6,909 nt of DNA from Ruminococcaceae bacterium UBA945 (GTDB taxonomy: Bacteria; Bacillota; Clostridia; Oscillospirales; Acutalibacteraceae): positions 4,508 through 11,416 of the forward strand of contig DBCZ01000089.1 of NCBI GenBank assembly GCA_002293315.1. Reading direction: 5' to 3'. The translations under genes were made by a program, and so were the position numbers. This document shows, in pieces, positions 1 through 5,961 of the stretch; the first letter of the stretch is position 1, and the number at the start of each line of letters is the position of its first letter. The notes beneath the pieces are model-generated. The model was given only the letters and a program-made list of their open reading frames with translations. It was not told where the DNA came from and searched no databases.

Positions 1-279
1 CACAGAATGCAGAACGATGAGATTAACACAATGATCGCTGAGGCAGCTCTTGAGACAGATGAGGCTGTTCTTAAGGAAACTTATACGGAAATTTCAAGAT
101 TCCTTCTTGAGCAGAAGCCCATCGTTGCTCTCATGTACAGACCCTCGTTGTTCCACACTGCAAACGAGACAGTCTGGACAGGCTTCCAGTTTGATGGCGA
201 CGGAACAGACATTCCTCCGCAGCTCGTTTCTGACGGCTATGGATATGCTGCTCTGTACAATCTCCATCTTGTTGGCTAA
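1..279 (+). CDS. ABC transporter family-5 solute-binding protein, C-terminal fragment
   Basis: The reading frame is open from base 1 and ends at TAA 277-279, so this is the last ~92 residues of a protein that begins before the window. Seen: a helical stretch with the pattern of family-5 binding proteins (a run of acidic residues, then TYTEISRFLLEQKPIVALMY), followed by the near-terminal segments VWTGF and IPPQL and an ending ALYNLHLVG. Members of this family (SBP_bac_5) are extracytoplasmic lipoproteins or periplasmic proteins that hand peptides, nickel or oligosaccharides to an Opp/Dpp-type importer. The permease and ATPase genes of such an importer follow directly on the same strand, which strongly supports the call. 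The lipoprotein signal and most of the ligand pocket lie outside the window, so the substrate cannot be read. The VWTGF...PP tail reminds me of oligosaccharide-binding members, but that is from memory only. Confidence 0.85.
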   Translation, partial: HRMQNDEINTMIAEAALETDEAVLKETYTEISRFLLEQKPIVALMYRPSLFHTANETVWTGFQFDGDGTDIPPQLVSDGYGYAALYNLHLVG

Positions 280-289
280 TTATTAAAAA

Positions 290-308
290 CTGAATTCAGC
301 TTGAATTC
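290..308. repeat. Paired GAATTC palindromes after the binding-protein gene
   Basis: A perfect 10-bp palindrome CTGAATTCAG lies at 290-299, and a second GAATTC at 303-308, five bases after the first GAATTC (292-297). The two copies could pair as a small 6-bp hairpin. It sits just after the stop codon of the binding-protein gene in an AT-rich stretch. No function is evident and it may be chance. Confidence 0.3.
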
Positions 309-318
309 TTAAAGTAGA

Positions 319-364
319 AAGGCAGGCGGCCGTGATTAAGTTAATAAATCACGGCCGCTTCCTT
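319..364 (+). promoter_or_regulatory. Strong intercistronic hairpin between binding-protein and permease genes
   Basis: Positions 326-337 and 347-358 form a perfect 12-bp, GC-rich stem around a 9-base loop. The stem continues outward to 319/364 with a G-U pair, an A-T pair, a one-base bulge (C323) and four more pairs. The right arm runs into a pyrimidine-rich but not pure T stretch (CTTCCTTACTATTT), so it is a weak candidate for full termination. In Opp/Dpp operons a hairpin after the binding-protein gene commonly lets that protein be made in excess over the membrane parts, by partial termination or by protecting the upstream mRNA 3' end. That role is inferred here from position and structure. 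Confidence 0.65.
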
Positions 365-424
365 ACTATTTGCTATTCTAAAGCTATCTACAATCTATGA
401 GGGGTAGCGCAAAAATTAGACTAT

Positions 425-432
425 GAGGTGAT
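425..432 (+). promoter_or_regulatory. Ribosome binding site that decides the permease start
   Basis: GAGGTGAT is an 8-base match to the complement of the 16S rRNA 3' end. It covers the nominal GTG 428 start and touches ATG 431, so those cannot be the normal starts. TTG at 437 is eight bases after GAGG, the best spacing. Confidence 0.6.
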
Positions 433-436
433 GGTG

Positions 437-1444
437 TTGAAAGGATATGTAAAATACTATGGTCAGAAGGTTGCTTGGTACGTTCTAACTCTGATTATAG
501 CCGTTGCTCTTAACTTCTTTCTTCCGCGCATGATGCCCGGTGACCCTGTCAGGGCAATTGTCAACGAAGCAACCACTGGCATGACAAATGCATCGGCTAT
601 TCAGCAAATTGAGCAACAATACTATGAGAGATTTGGATTGGATAAATCTTTGCCGGAGCAGTTTTTAACCTATGTCGGCAATCTTTTTAAGGGCGATTTG
701 GGTACTTCGTTCACTCAGTATCCGAGGCCTGTTACGGATGTTATAGGTGAGTCTGTAATTTGGACGCTCGCACTGCAGATTCCGGCAATTTTGGTCGGGT
801 GGTTTATAGGAAATATTTTGGGCGCCGTCGCGGCCTATCTGCGAAAAGGCTTCGATAAGGCGGTTATGCCCTTGTTTATGTTCCTGAGCAACATGCCGGC
901 TTTCGGAATGGCAATTATCATGGTTTGGGTATTTGCCGTAACTTTAAAAATCGCGCCGTTGTCAGGAGGGTATGGTTACGACCTCTTGCCTTCCTTCACA
1001 CCGGAGTTTATTGTGTCATTGATTTCTCACTACGCTTTGCCGTTCTTCTCGATTATTCTCATCACAATCGGCGGACAGGCAATCGGCATGAGGTCAATGT
1101 CAATTTATGAGCTTAACGCTGACTACGTTAAGTACAGTCGTTTCCTCGGCATCAAGGACAGAAAGATAATCGGTTACGTTTTCCGTAATGCGATGCTCCC
1201 GCAGGTCACAGGCCTTGCACTGTCTCTTGGCACGATGATAGGCGGCAATATCGTTGCTGAAACGATATTCAGTTATCCCGGAATAGGAACGACATTGCTC
1301 GCCGGTATCACAGGTGGCGATTATCCGCTTATTTCCGGTAGTACGCTCATTATAACCTTGATGGTGCTTGTCGCAAATCTCGTTATTGAGATACTTTACG
1401 GCGTCATTGACCCGCGTGTTAAAGCGGCACAGCAGGATTCGTGA
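437..1444 (+). CDS. OppB/DppB-type ABC transporter permease
   Basis: Integral membrane subunit that forms half of the channel of the Opp/Dpp-family importer. The longest frame starts at GTG 428 (338 aa), but the ribosome site GAGGTGAT lies at 425-432 and overlaps the GTG 428 and ATG 431 starts. TTG 437 is spaced best (about 335 aa); GTG 434 is also possible. In 338-aa numbering: TM1 at ~15-35 followed by the family motif PGDP (37-40), a ~70-residue extracytoplasmic loop with MxxGDLGTS-like text (KGDLGTSF, 88-95), then TM segments near 112-136, 146-172, 202-219, 262-282 and 303-325. The cytoplasmic EAA-type coupling loop is at ~228-259, containing FLGIKDRKIIGYVFRNAMLP. VAETIFSYPGIG (276-287) and the ending GVIDPRVK (325-332) are hallmark OppB/DppB segments. 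Length is normal for the family. It is followed after 48 bases by the partner permease. Confidence 0.93.
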   Translation: MKGYVKYYGQKVAWYVLTLIIAVALNFFLPRMMPGDPVRAIVNEATTGMTNASAIQQIEQQYYERFGLDKSLPEQFLTYVGNLFKGDLGTSFTQYPRPVTDVIGESVIWTLALQIPAILVGWFIGNILGAVAAYLRKGFDKAVMPLFMFLSNMPAFGMAIIMVWVFAVTLKIAPLSGGYGYDLLPSFTPEFIVSLISHYALPFFSIILITIGGQAIGMRSMSIYELNADYVKYSRFLGIKDRKIIGYVFRNAMLPQVTGLALSLGTMIGGNIVAETIFSYPGIGTTLLAGITGGDYPLISGSTLIITLMVLVANLVIEILYGVIDPRVKAAQQDS

Positions 1445-1492
1445 TATGAGGCGTTCTACTATTATTGATTATTATAAATTAGGAGGTAAGCT

Positions 1493-2746
1493 ATGCTGCA
1501 CCAAATAAAACAAGTATTTCGTTCACCGAAATTCATTGTAGGCTTTATCATTTTCATGATTATACTGCTGATGGCTATATTTTATCCGCTAATTTCTTCC
1601 GTCGGCCCGATGCAGTCTATTTCCAAGGCTCCGTTTACGGCGCCGGGCACATATGTAAATATCGAGGATGCCGTAAGGGATACCGGCGGACAGCTGACGC
1701 TTGAATTGCCGATTGTAGAGAACAGAATTGAGGATGCTCTCACAGCGGATGAAAAGCAGAAGATGATTACATGGCTGGAAGATAACGGCGGCGTCGCCGC
1801 AGGGGAGCTTTCAGCAGACGATATTGAGACACTTATCAATACATGGAACTCAACATATGACCCGACGTTGGTTGTTCAGGGCATGTTAACATCAGCAAGA
1901 GAAGAGTATAAAAGAATTGACATAAGAGTTAAATCGGTTCTCTCGGTAACAGGTGTGACAATTGCCGAGCAGGGCGAAGACGGTTTGGAAGTGACCGGAA
2001 CTATTGATTATAAAAGATTCATCAATGTAAACGACGTCGCCAACACCTTCACATTCCCGCTTGGTGCCGATAACTTCGGACGTGATGTTCTCACAGAGCT
2101 CACATCGGCGATTCTGACGTCACTTAGAGTCGGCTTGATTGCCGGTCTCATAGCGACGGCTATCGGCCTTGCGCTCGGGCTTCTTGCAGGTTATGTCGGC
2201 GGTCTTGTTGACAACCTGATTACATTCATTACGAACCTTTTCACGGTTATTCCGAGCTTTGTTCTGTTGATTCTCATCTCCAACTCAATCAGCTCGAGTG
2301 CTAGAGGCGTCGAGGTTGTTGCCATGGTTATCGGATTCACAGCCTGGCCGTGGACGTGCCGTTCGGTGCGCTCGCAGGTTATTTCGCTCCGAAACCGTGA
2401 CCACGTCAATCTTTCGAAGCTTTCCGGCCACAGCATGCCGAAGATTATTTTGCGCGACATTCTTCCCTATGTGGCTTCATATGTTGTAATGGCTCTGATT
2501 CTCCAGATTTCCTCGGGAATCCTTGCAGAGGCACAGCTCTCAATGCTCGGCCTTGGCCCGTCAACAACAGAGGTTGCTACGCTGGGTCTAATGATGAACT
2601 GGTCTCAAAAATTCTCGGCTTGGCAAGTTGGTGCGTGGTGGGCGTTCCTGCCGGTTATTCTCTCCATCGCATTCATCTCGTTCTCGCTGAACCTAATGAA
2701 CACAGGATTAGACCAGGTATTCAATCCGCAGTTGAGAGACAGCTAA
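1493..2746 (+). CDS. OppC/DppC-type ABC transporter permease with enlarged extracytoplasmic domain
   Basis: Second channel subunit of the importer, 417 aa. ATG 1493 is preceded by AGGAGGTAAG at 1481-1490. TM1 is at ~13-36. The family signature FPLGADNFGRDV, which normally comes about 40-50 residues after TM1, here begins at 188. Later TM segments lie near 208-236, 240-262, 272-287, 328-347 and 382-404. The coupling loop is SGHSMPKIILRDILPY (311-326), with a degenerate EAA part (NLSKLSG at 306-312). AEAQLSMLGLG (345-355) is the usual EASLSFLGLG-type motif. Typical family length is near 300, so residues ~52-187 hold roughly 100 extra residues, acidic and predicted outside the membrane (ENRIEDALTADEKQKMITW and onward). 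The flanking family motifs are intact, so this is an insert rather than a fusion at an end. It could help dock the binding protein or the substrate; that is inference. Enlarged C permeases occur in some oligosaccharide-type relatives. Confidence 0.92.
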   Translation: MLHQIKQVFRSPKFIVGFIIFMIILLMAIFYPLISSVGPMQSISKAPFTAPGTYVNIEDAVRDTGGQLTLELPIVENRIEDALTADEKQKMITWLEDNGGVAAGELSADDIETLINTWNSTYDPTLVVQGMLTSAREEYKRIDIRVKSVLSVTGVTIAEQGEDGLEVTGTIDYKRFINVNDVANTFTFPLGADNFGRDVLTELTSAILTSLRVGLIAGLIATAIGLALGLLAGYVGGLVDNLITFITNLFTVIPSFVLLILISNSISSSARGVEVVAMVIGFTAWPWTCRSVRSQVISLRNRDHVNLSKLSGHSMPKIILRDILPYVASYVVMALILQISSGILAEAQLSMLGLGPSTTEVATLGLMMNWSQKFSAWQVGAWWAFLPVILSIAFISFSLNLMNTGLDQVFNPQLRDS

Positions 2747-2761
2747 GGGAGGAGAGAAAAA

Positions 2762-3772
2762 ATGGGAAAAGTAATGTTAGAGGTCAAAGAGCTGACGACA
2801 AAATATGTAACGAGATTTAACGAAGACGTATACGCGGTAGACCACGTATCTCTAAAGATAGAAGAGGGAAAGTCGCTGGGAATCGCGGGAGAGAGCGGCT
2901 GCGGAAAGTCAACGCTGGCATTGAGCCTGATGGGATACTACTTCTCGCCGCTGCACTACACAAGCGGAGACATCATCATAGACGGAGTGAATATCTCCGG
3001 AATGAAGCCGGACGAAGTGAGGAAAAGCATACTCGGTAACGAGATAGCATATATCCCGCAGGCTGCGATGAACGCGTTGAACCCGACGCAGAAGATAATC
3101 CGATTTGTGGAAGACGTAATCCACGCACATGACCCGAAGAAGAGCAAGAAAGAAATCTATGACATGGCGGTAGAGCGGTTCAAGGTGCTGGGCTTGCCGC
3201 CCGAGGTGCTGCAGAGACACGCGGTGGAGCTTTCGGGAGGAATGAAACAGCGAACGGTAATCGCGATATCGACGATACTGTCGCCTAAGGTGCTGATAGC
3301 AGACGAGCCGTCGTCGGCGCTGGACGTAACATCGCAGAAGATGGTAATCAAGATGATGAGAGAGCTGATGGAAAAAGGCTTCATCAAATCAATGATATTC
3401 ATCACGCATGAGCTGCCGCTGCTGTACAACGTAACAGACGACATCATGGTCATGTATGCCGGTCAGATAGTGGAGAAGGGCTCGGCAAAGGAGATGGTGT
3501 TCGACCCGGTGCACCCGTACTCAAAGGGCTTGATGGGCTCGATAATCGTGCCTGAAGCGGGAACGAGAGAAGTGAAGCTGGAGGCGATACCGGGAACGCC
3601 GCCGAACCTGAAGAATCCGCCGGACGGCTGCAGATTCGCAGCAAGATGCAAGTATGCGAAACTGGAGTGCAGAACCTATGATGTGCCGGAGAAGGAATTC
3701 AGAGACGGGCGCATGTACCGCTGCATCCATGACGTGGAGTATCTGAAGGAGGTGTACGGAAGAGATGAGTGA
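2762..3772 (+). CDS. OppD/DppD-type ABC transporter ATP-binding protein with cysteine C-terminal domain
   Basis: Cytoplasmic ATPase subunit, 336 aa, that drives import with its OppF-type partner. ATG 2762 follows AAGGGAGGAG (2745-2754), which overlaps the stop codon of the preceding permease. Seen in order: Walker A GESGCGKST (43-51), Q-loop glutamine 100 in IPQAAMNALNP, ABC signature LSGGMKQR (157-164), Walker B VLIADEPSSALD (177-188) with the catalytic glutamate 182, and H-loop histidine 216. After the NBD comes the oligopeptide-transporter C-terminal domain (oligo_HPY type) at ~245-325, with HPYSKGLMGS (251-260), PGTPPNL (277-283) and four cysteines at 290, 296, 303 and 321. In OppD-type proteins these cysteines are associated with an iron-sulphur cluster. 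All catalytic motifs are intact. Codon use shifts sharply from the permease genes: Val is GTA/GTG with no in-frame GTT, and Gly is often GGA. Confidence 0.95.
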   Translation: MGKVMLEVKELTTKYVTRFNEDVYAVDHVSLKIEEGKSLGIAGESGCGKSTLALSLMGYYFSPLHYTSGDIIIDGVNISGMKPDEVRKSILGNEIAYIPQAAMNALNPTQKIIRFVEDVIHAHDPKKSKKEIYDMAVERFKVLGLPPEVLQRHAVELSGGMKQRTVIAISTILSPKVLIADEPSSALDVTSQKMVIKMMRELMEKGFIKSMIFITHELPLLYNVTDDIMVMYAGQIVEKGSAKEMVFDPVHPYSKGLMGSIIVPEAGTREVKLEAIPGTPPNLKNPPDGCRFAARCKYAKLECRTYDVPEKEFRDGRMYRCIHDVEYLKEVYGRDE

Positions 3773-3787
3773 GAAGATGAGTGAGAA
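3765..3787 (+). repeat. 11-bp near-tandem repeat at the start of the OppF-type gene
   Basis: ATGAGTGAGAA occurs at 3765-3775 and again at 3777-3787, in frame with a 12-base period. It yields the N-terminus MSEKMSEN and two candidate start codons. The first start has the better ribosome-site spacing (12 bases versus 24 from the GGAGG core). It looks like a small slippage duplication. Confidence 0.7.
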
Positions 3788-4607
3788 TAAAGTGACGATA
3801 AAAAAAGGCGATTCCGTGCTCAAGGGCGTAGGAATCACGAGAGTGTTCGGATATGGAAAGTCGAGAAATGTGGCGGTAGACAAAGTGGATTTCGATTTTC
3901 ACGCGGGCGAGGTAATCTCAATCGTTGGAGAGTCGGGCTCGGGTAAGACGACGATCGCGAAGATGATTTTGGGCTTGATAGGCGTAACCGAGGGAGAGAT
4001 GTATTACAACGGTCAGCCGAGAGACATATCATCACACAAGAAGAAGAAGGAATACTGGCAGGGAATCCAGGCGGTGTTCCAGGACCCGTTCTCATCATTC
4101 AACATCTTCAACAAGATAGACGACCTTCTGATAGACTGCATCAACCTCATGGGGATGAAGCACAAGAGCCAGGAGGAGAAGGTGGAGATGATGACGGAGG
4201 CATGCTCGTTCGTAAACCTGAAGTACGCAGAGCTGACGAACAAGTATCCGTTTGAGCTTTCGGGCGGCCAGATGCAGAGGCTGATGATAGCGCGCATCTT
4301 CCTGATGAAGCCGAAGATTCTGATAGCTGACGAGCCTACGTCAATGGTAGACGCGTGCTCAAGGGCTACGATACTTGACATGCTGCTGAAGCTGAGAGAC
4401 GAGATAGACATGACGATTATCTTCATCACGCATGACATCGGTCTGGCATATTATGTATCAGACACGGTATACATCATGGAGCACGGCAAGTTCGTGGAAT
4501 CGGGCTCGGCAGAGAGCGTGATAATCACGCCGCAGGCAGCCTACACGAAGCGCCTCATCAGCGACGTCCCCAAGATTCACGAGGAGTGGGACCTTTCTAC
4601 TGTGTAA
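3765..4607 (+). CDS. OppF/DppF-type ABC transporter ATP-binding protein, short form
   Basis: Second ATPase of the importer, 280 aa, expected to pair with the OppD-type subunit. ATG 3765 overlaps the end of the preceding gene by 8 bases and is served by AAGGAGGTG at 3746-3754, so translation is probably coupled. A second in-frame ATG at 3777 results from a small tandem repeat (MSEKMSEN). Motifs: Walker A GESGSGKTT (55-63), Q-loop 106 in VFQDPFSSFN, signature LSGGQMQR (165-172), Walker B ILIADEPTSMVD (185-196) with glutamate 190, and H-loop histidine 223. All are intact. Odd points: the D-loop region reads SMVDACSR rather than the common SALDVSVQ, and the protein ends soon after the NBD (PQAAYTKRLISDVPK at 256-270) without the cysteine domain usual in OppF proteins of 310-330 aa. 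The stop is followed by a terminator, so it does not look truncated by a frameshift. The SMVDA form is, to my recollection, seen in oligosaccharide-type Opp relatives. Confidence 0.94.
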   Translation: MSEKMSENKVTIKKGDSVLKGVGITRVFGYGKSRNVAVDKVDFDFHAGEVISIVGESGSGKTTIAKMILGLIGVTEGEMYYNGQPRDISSHKKKKEYWQGIQAVFQDPFSSFNIFNKIDDLLIDCINLMGMKHKSQEEKVEMMTEACSFVNLKYAELTNKYPFELSGGQMQRLMIARIFLMKPKILIADEPTSMVDACSRATILDMLLKLRDEIDMTIIFITHDIGLAYYVSDTVYIMEHGKFVESGSAESVIITPQAAYTKRLISDVPKIHEEWDLSTV

Positions 4608-4633
4608 TTTCGAGATTCCTTTCATAATATCAC

Positions 4634-4675
4634 AAAACATAGATGGCGGTGCATTTGCACCGCCATCTATGTTTT
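4634..4675. terminator. Bidirectional rho-independent terminator between convergent genes
   Basis: A perfect 19-bp stem pairs 4634-4652 with 4657-4675 around the loop ATTT (4653-4656). The core is GC-rich (GGCGGTGC) and the base is flanked by AAAA on the left and TTTTT on the right, so it can end transcription on either strand. It lies 27 bases after the ABC operon stop and 19 bases after the stop of the convergent minus-strand gene, in a gap of only 87 bases. Confidence 0.93.
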
Positions 4676-4694
4676 TATAAGACTATTCGCGTTG

Positions 4695-5738
4695 TTATGT
4701 GAGGTTCAGCTTCATGTCGCCGTCCTTTACCCAGCCCAGCCTTCTGAAAATGAAATCAAAGGCAAGCGCCAGTGCGGCAGGCAAAATAAAATGAAGAAAA
4801 GCAATTTGCAACAGCAGAATCCACGGATTTGCTTCAGGCATGGCGGCAAAAGCACCAAATTGCCCGACTAAACCGCTTGTGCCCATCCCGGCGCCCGTCG
4901 CGGTGTTCTCAAGCTGAAAAACACAGGTGGAAAGCGGTCCGACGACCATTGAGGCCAGTGTCGGAGCAAGCCATATTGCCGGCTTGCGCATGATGTTGCC
5001 GAACTGCAGCATTGAAGTTCCCAAGCCCTGCGAGAAGAAGCCGCCCCAGCGGTTATCACGGAAGCTCGTTACCGCAAAGCCTATCATCTGCGCACAGCAG
5101 CCGGCAACCGCCGCGCCCGCGGCTAATCCTTCAAGATTGAGCATGATACACAGCGCGGCCGAGCTTATCGGCGCGGTCAGCACAAGGCCGACAATTGCCG
5201 AAACCGCAATGCCCATCGGCAACGGCGCCAAGGTGGTGGCGGAATTGATTACCGCGCCCAGGCCGTCCATCAAACCGGAGACTCCTGGGCCGACCAATTG
5301 CCCTGCAACGCATCCGGTGATAATCGTCACAATTGGCGTCACGATAACGTCAACCGGCGTCTTCCCTGCGACCAGGCTTCCCAGCTCCTCGCCTACCAAT
5401 GCGGCGACATATGCGCCCACGGGTCCGCCTACGGAATAGCCAAAGGCGCCCGCCGCCACACACGAGAAAATCACGAGCGGTCTCGCCTTCAATCCCGCCG
5501 CAATGGACGCTCCAATCGCTCCGCCGACAACAGGCGAGGCGGCTGAAATAATATCCGCGAACGGCAGAAGAAAATCAAGCCCCGGAATCTTCCCGAGCTG
5601 TGAGATAATGAGGCCGATAATCAGCGACGAGAAAAGCCCCAAAGCCATGGCGCTCATGGCATTGACGAACCATCTCTTTGCGAAATACCTCACGCGCGCA
5701 AAGACTTTATCTTTAATATTCAATTGTGTTTCAGACAA
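4695..5738 (-). CDS. PfoR-family / PTS EIIC-type (EIIC_2) membrane protein
   Basis: A 347-aa, very hydrophobic protein rich in Gly and Ala with about eight or more membrane segments (for example near 28-48, 68-82, 88-114, 131-150, 173-200, 205-224, 258-275 and 306-330). Features I recognise from the PfoR/EIIC_2 family are VTPIVTIITG (133-142), the conserved block FRDNRWGGFFSQGLGTS (226-242) with FGNIMRKPAIW (246-256), and GMGTSGLVGQFG (284-295). The family resembles a PTS sugar permease IIC domain. The name PfoR comes from a Clostridium perfringens locus once described as a regulator of perfringolysin O, but no DNA-binding domain is visible here, and no IIA or IIB domain is attached or adjacent. 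Its substrate is unknown. The start is TTG (5738-5736) with AAGGG at 5751-5747, eight bases before it; the nearer ATG at 5746 is out of frame. It is transcribed alone, toward the ABC operon. Confidence 0.85.
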   Translation of the reverse strand: MSETQLNIKDKVFARVRYFAKRWFVNAMSAMALGLFSSLIIGLIISQLGKIPGLDFLLPFADIISAASPVVGGAIGASIAAGLKARPLVIFSCVAAGAFGYSVGGPVGAYVAALVGEELGSLVAGKTPVDVIVTPIVTIITGCVAGQLVGPGVSGLMDGLGAVINSATTLAPLPMGIAVSAIVGLVLTAPISSAALCIMLNLEGLAAGAAVAGCCAQMIGFAVTSFRDNRWGGFFSQGLGTSMLQFGNIMRKPAIWLAPTLASMVVGPLSTCVFQLENTATGAGMGTSGLVGQFGAFAAMPEANPWILLLQIAFLHFILPAALALAFDFIFRRLGWVKDGDMKLNLT

Positions 5739-5742
5739 AAAA

Positions 5743-5751
5743 TCATCCCTT
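5743..5751 (-). promoter_or_regulatory. Ribosome binding site for the TTG start of the PfoR-like gene
   Basis: The minus strand reads AAGGGATGA from 5751 to 5743, placing AAGGG eight bases before the TTG codon at 5738-5736. The ATG contained in it (5746-5744) opens only a nine-codon frame out of register with the gene, which supports the TTG start. Confidence 0.6.
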
Positions 5752-5787
5752 CAAACTTTATTCCCGCTTTTTCCAGTGACTTTATTT

Positions 5788-5803
5788 CCCTTTGCCCAAA
5801 GGG
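5788..5803 (-). other. Small perfect hairpin in the leader of the PfoR-like gene
   Basis: CCCTTT and AAAGGG (5788-5793 and 5798-5803) pair perfectly around a 4-base loop. It lies about 50 bases before the TTG start in the presumed untranslated leader. No T run follows on the minus strand, so it is not an evident terminator. I do not recognise a riboswitch class. Confidence 0.4.
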
Positions 5804-5931
5804 CCGCCTTATGGCAGGGAGACAGAGAAAAAAGGAGGTAGATTTTTCCTATATTCGCTATGTTGCGCATGGGCAGGTCCGCTGTTTTTCAGTGGTTCTT
5901 CTTGCCTGAGCGCCGTATTTTATTCCAAGTT

Positions 5932-5960
5932 ATTCTACCACATTTTCTGAAAGCTTACAA
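5932..5960 (-). promoter_or_regulatory. Probable sigma-70/SigA promoter of the PfoR-like gene
   Basis: On the minus strand, TTGTAA (5960-5955) and TAGAAT (5937-5932) are separated by exactly 17 bases. They match the -35 and -10 consensus in four and five of six bases. The site lies directly after the gdhA terminator and before a gene that otherwise lacks a promoter. Transcription would begin near 5925. Confidence 0.5.
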
Positions 5961-5961
5961 G

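Larger units (their letters stand above)
280..436 (+). other. Intergenic region, possible weak internal promoter
   Basis: Apart from the hairpin and the GAATTC pair, this gap holds a TACAAT at 389-394 that matches the -10 consensus in five of six bases. No good -35 is found at 16-18 bases upstream, so an internal promoter for the permease genes is only a possibility. A nine-codon frame (397-426, ATG to TGA) ends inside the permease ribosome site but has no ribosome site of its own. The 8-mer CTATGAGG occurs at 395-402 and 421-428. Confidence 0.3.

Noticed and set aside
397..426. Nine-codon upstream frame (MRGSAKIRL) ending at the permease ribosome site
   Set aside because: It has no ribosome site of its own, and a frame this short is expected by chance. 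Coupling cannot be excluded but is not supported.
4013..4438. 141-aa minus-strand frame opposite the OppF-type ATPase
   Set aside because: It is a Ser/Ile-rich mirror of the ATPase coding sequence with no start signal; the opposite strand carries all the ABC motifs.
3765..4607. Frameshift or pseudogene explanation for the short OppF-type ATPase
   Set aside because: All ATPase motifs are intact, the ending is a normal NBD tail, and the stop is followed within 27 bases by a strong terminator with no remnant of the cysteine domain in another frame.
4927..5439. 170-aa open frame on the + strand opposite the PfoR-like gene
   Set aside because: It lies wholly antisense to a well-supported gene, has a low-complexity Pro/Thr/Ala composition typical of a shadow frame in GC-rich coding DNA, and shows no ribosome site or recognisable motif.
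5760..5931. Known riboswitch (ZTP, fluoride, PreQ1, THF, guanidine) in the PfoR-like leader
   Set aside because: A GGCGG...GGGCA stretch briefly resembled part of the ZTP motif, but the other conserved elements are absent, and none of the remaining families matched.
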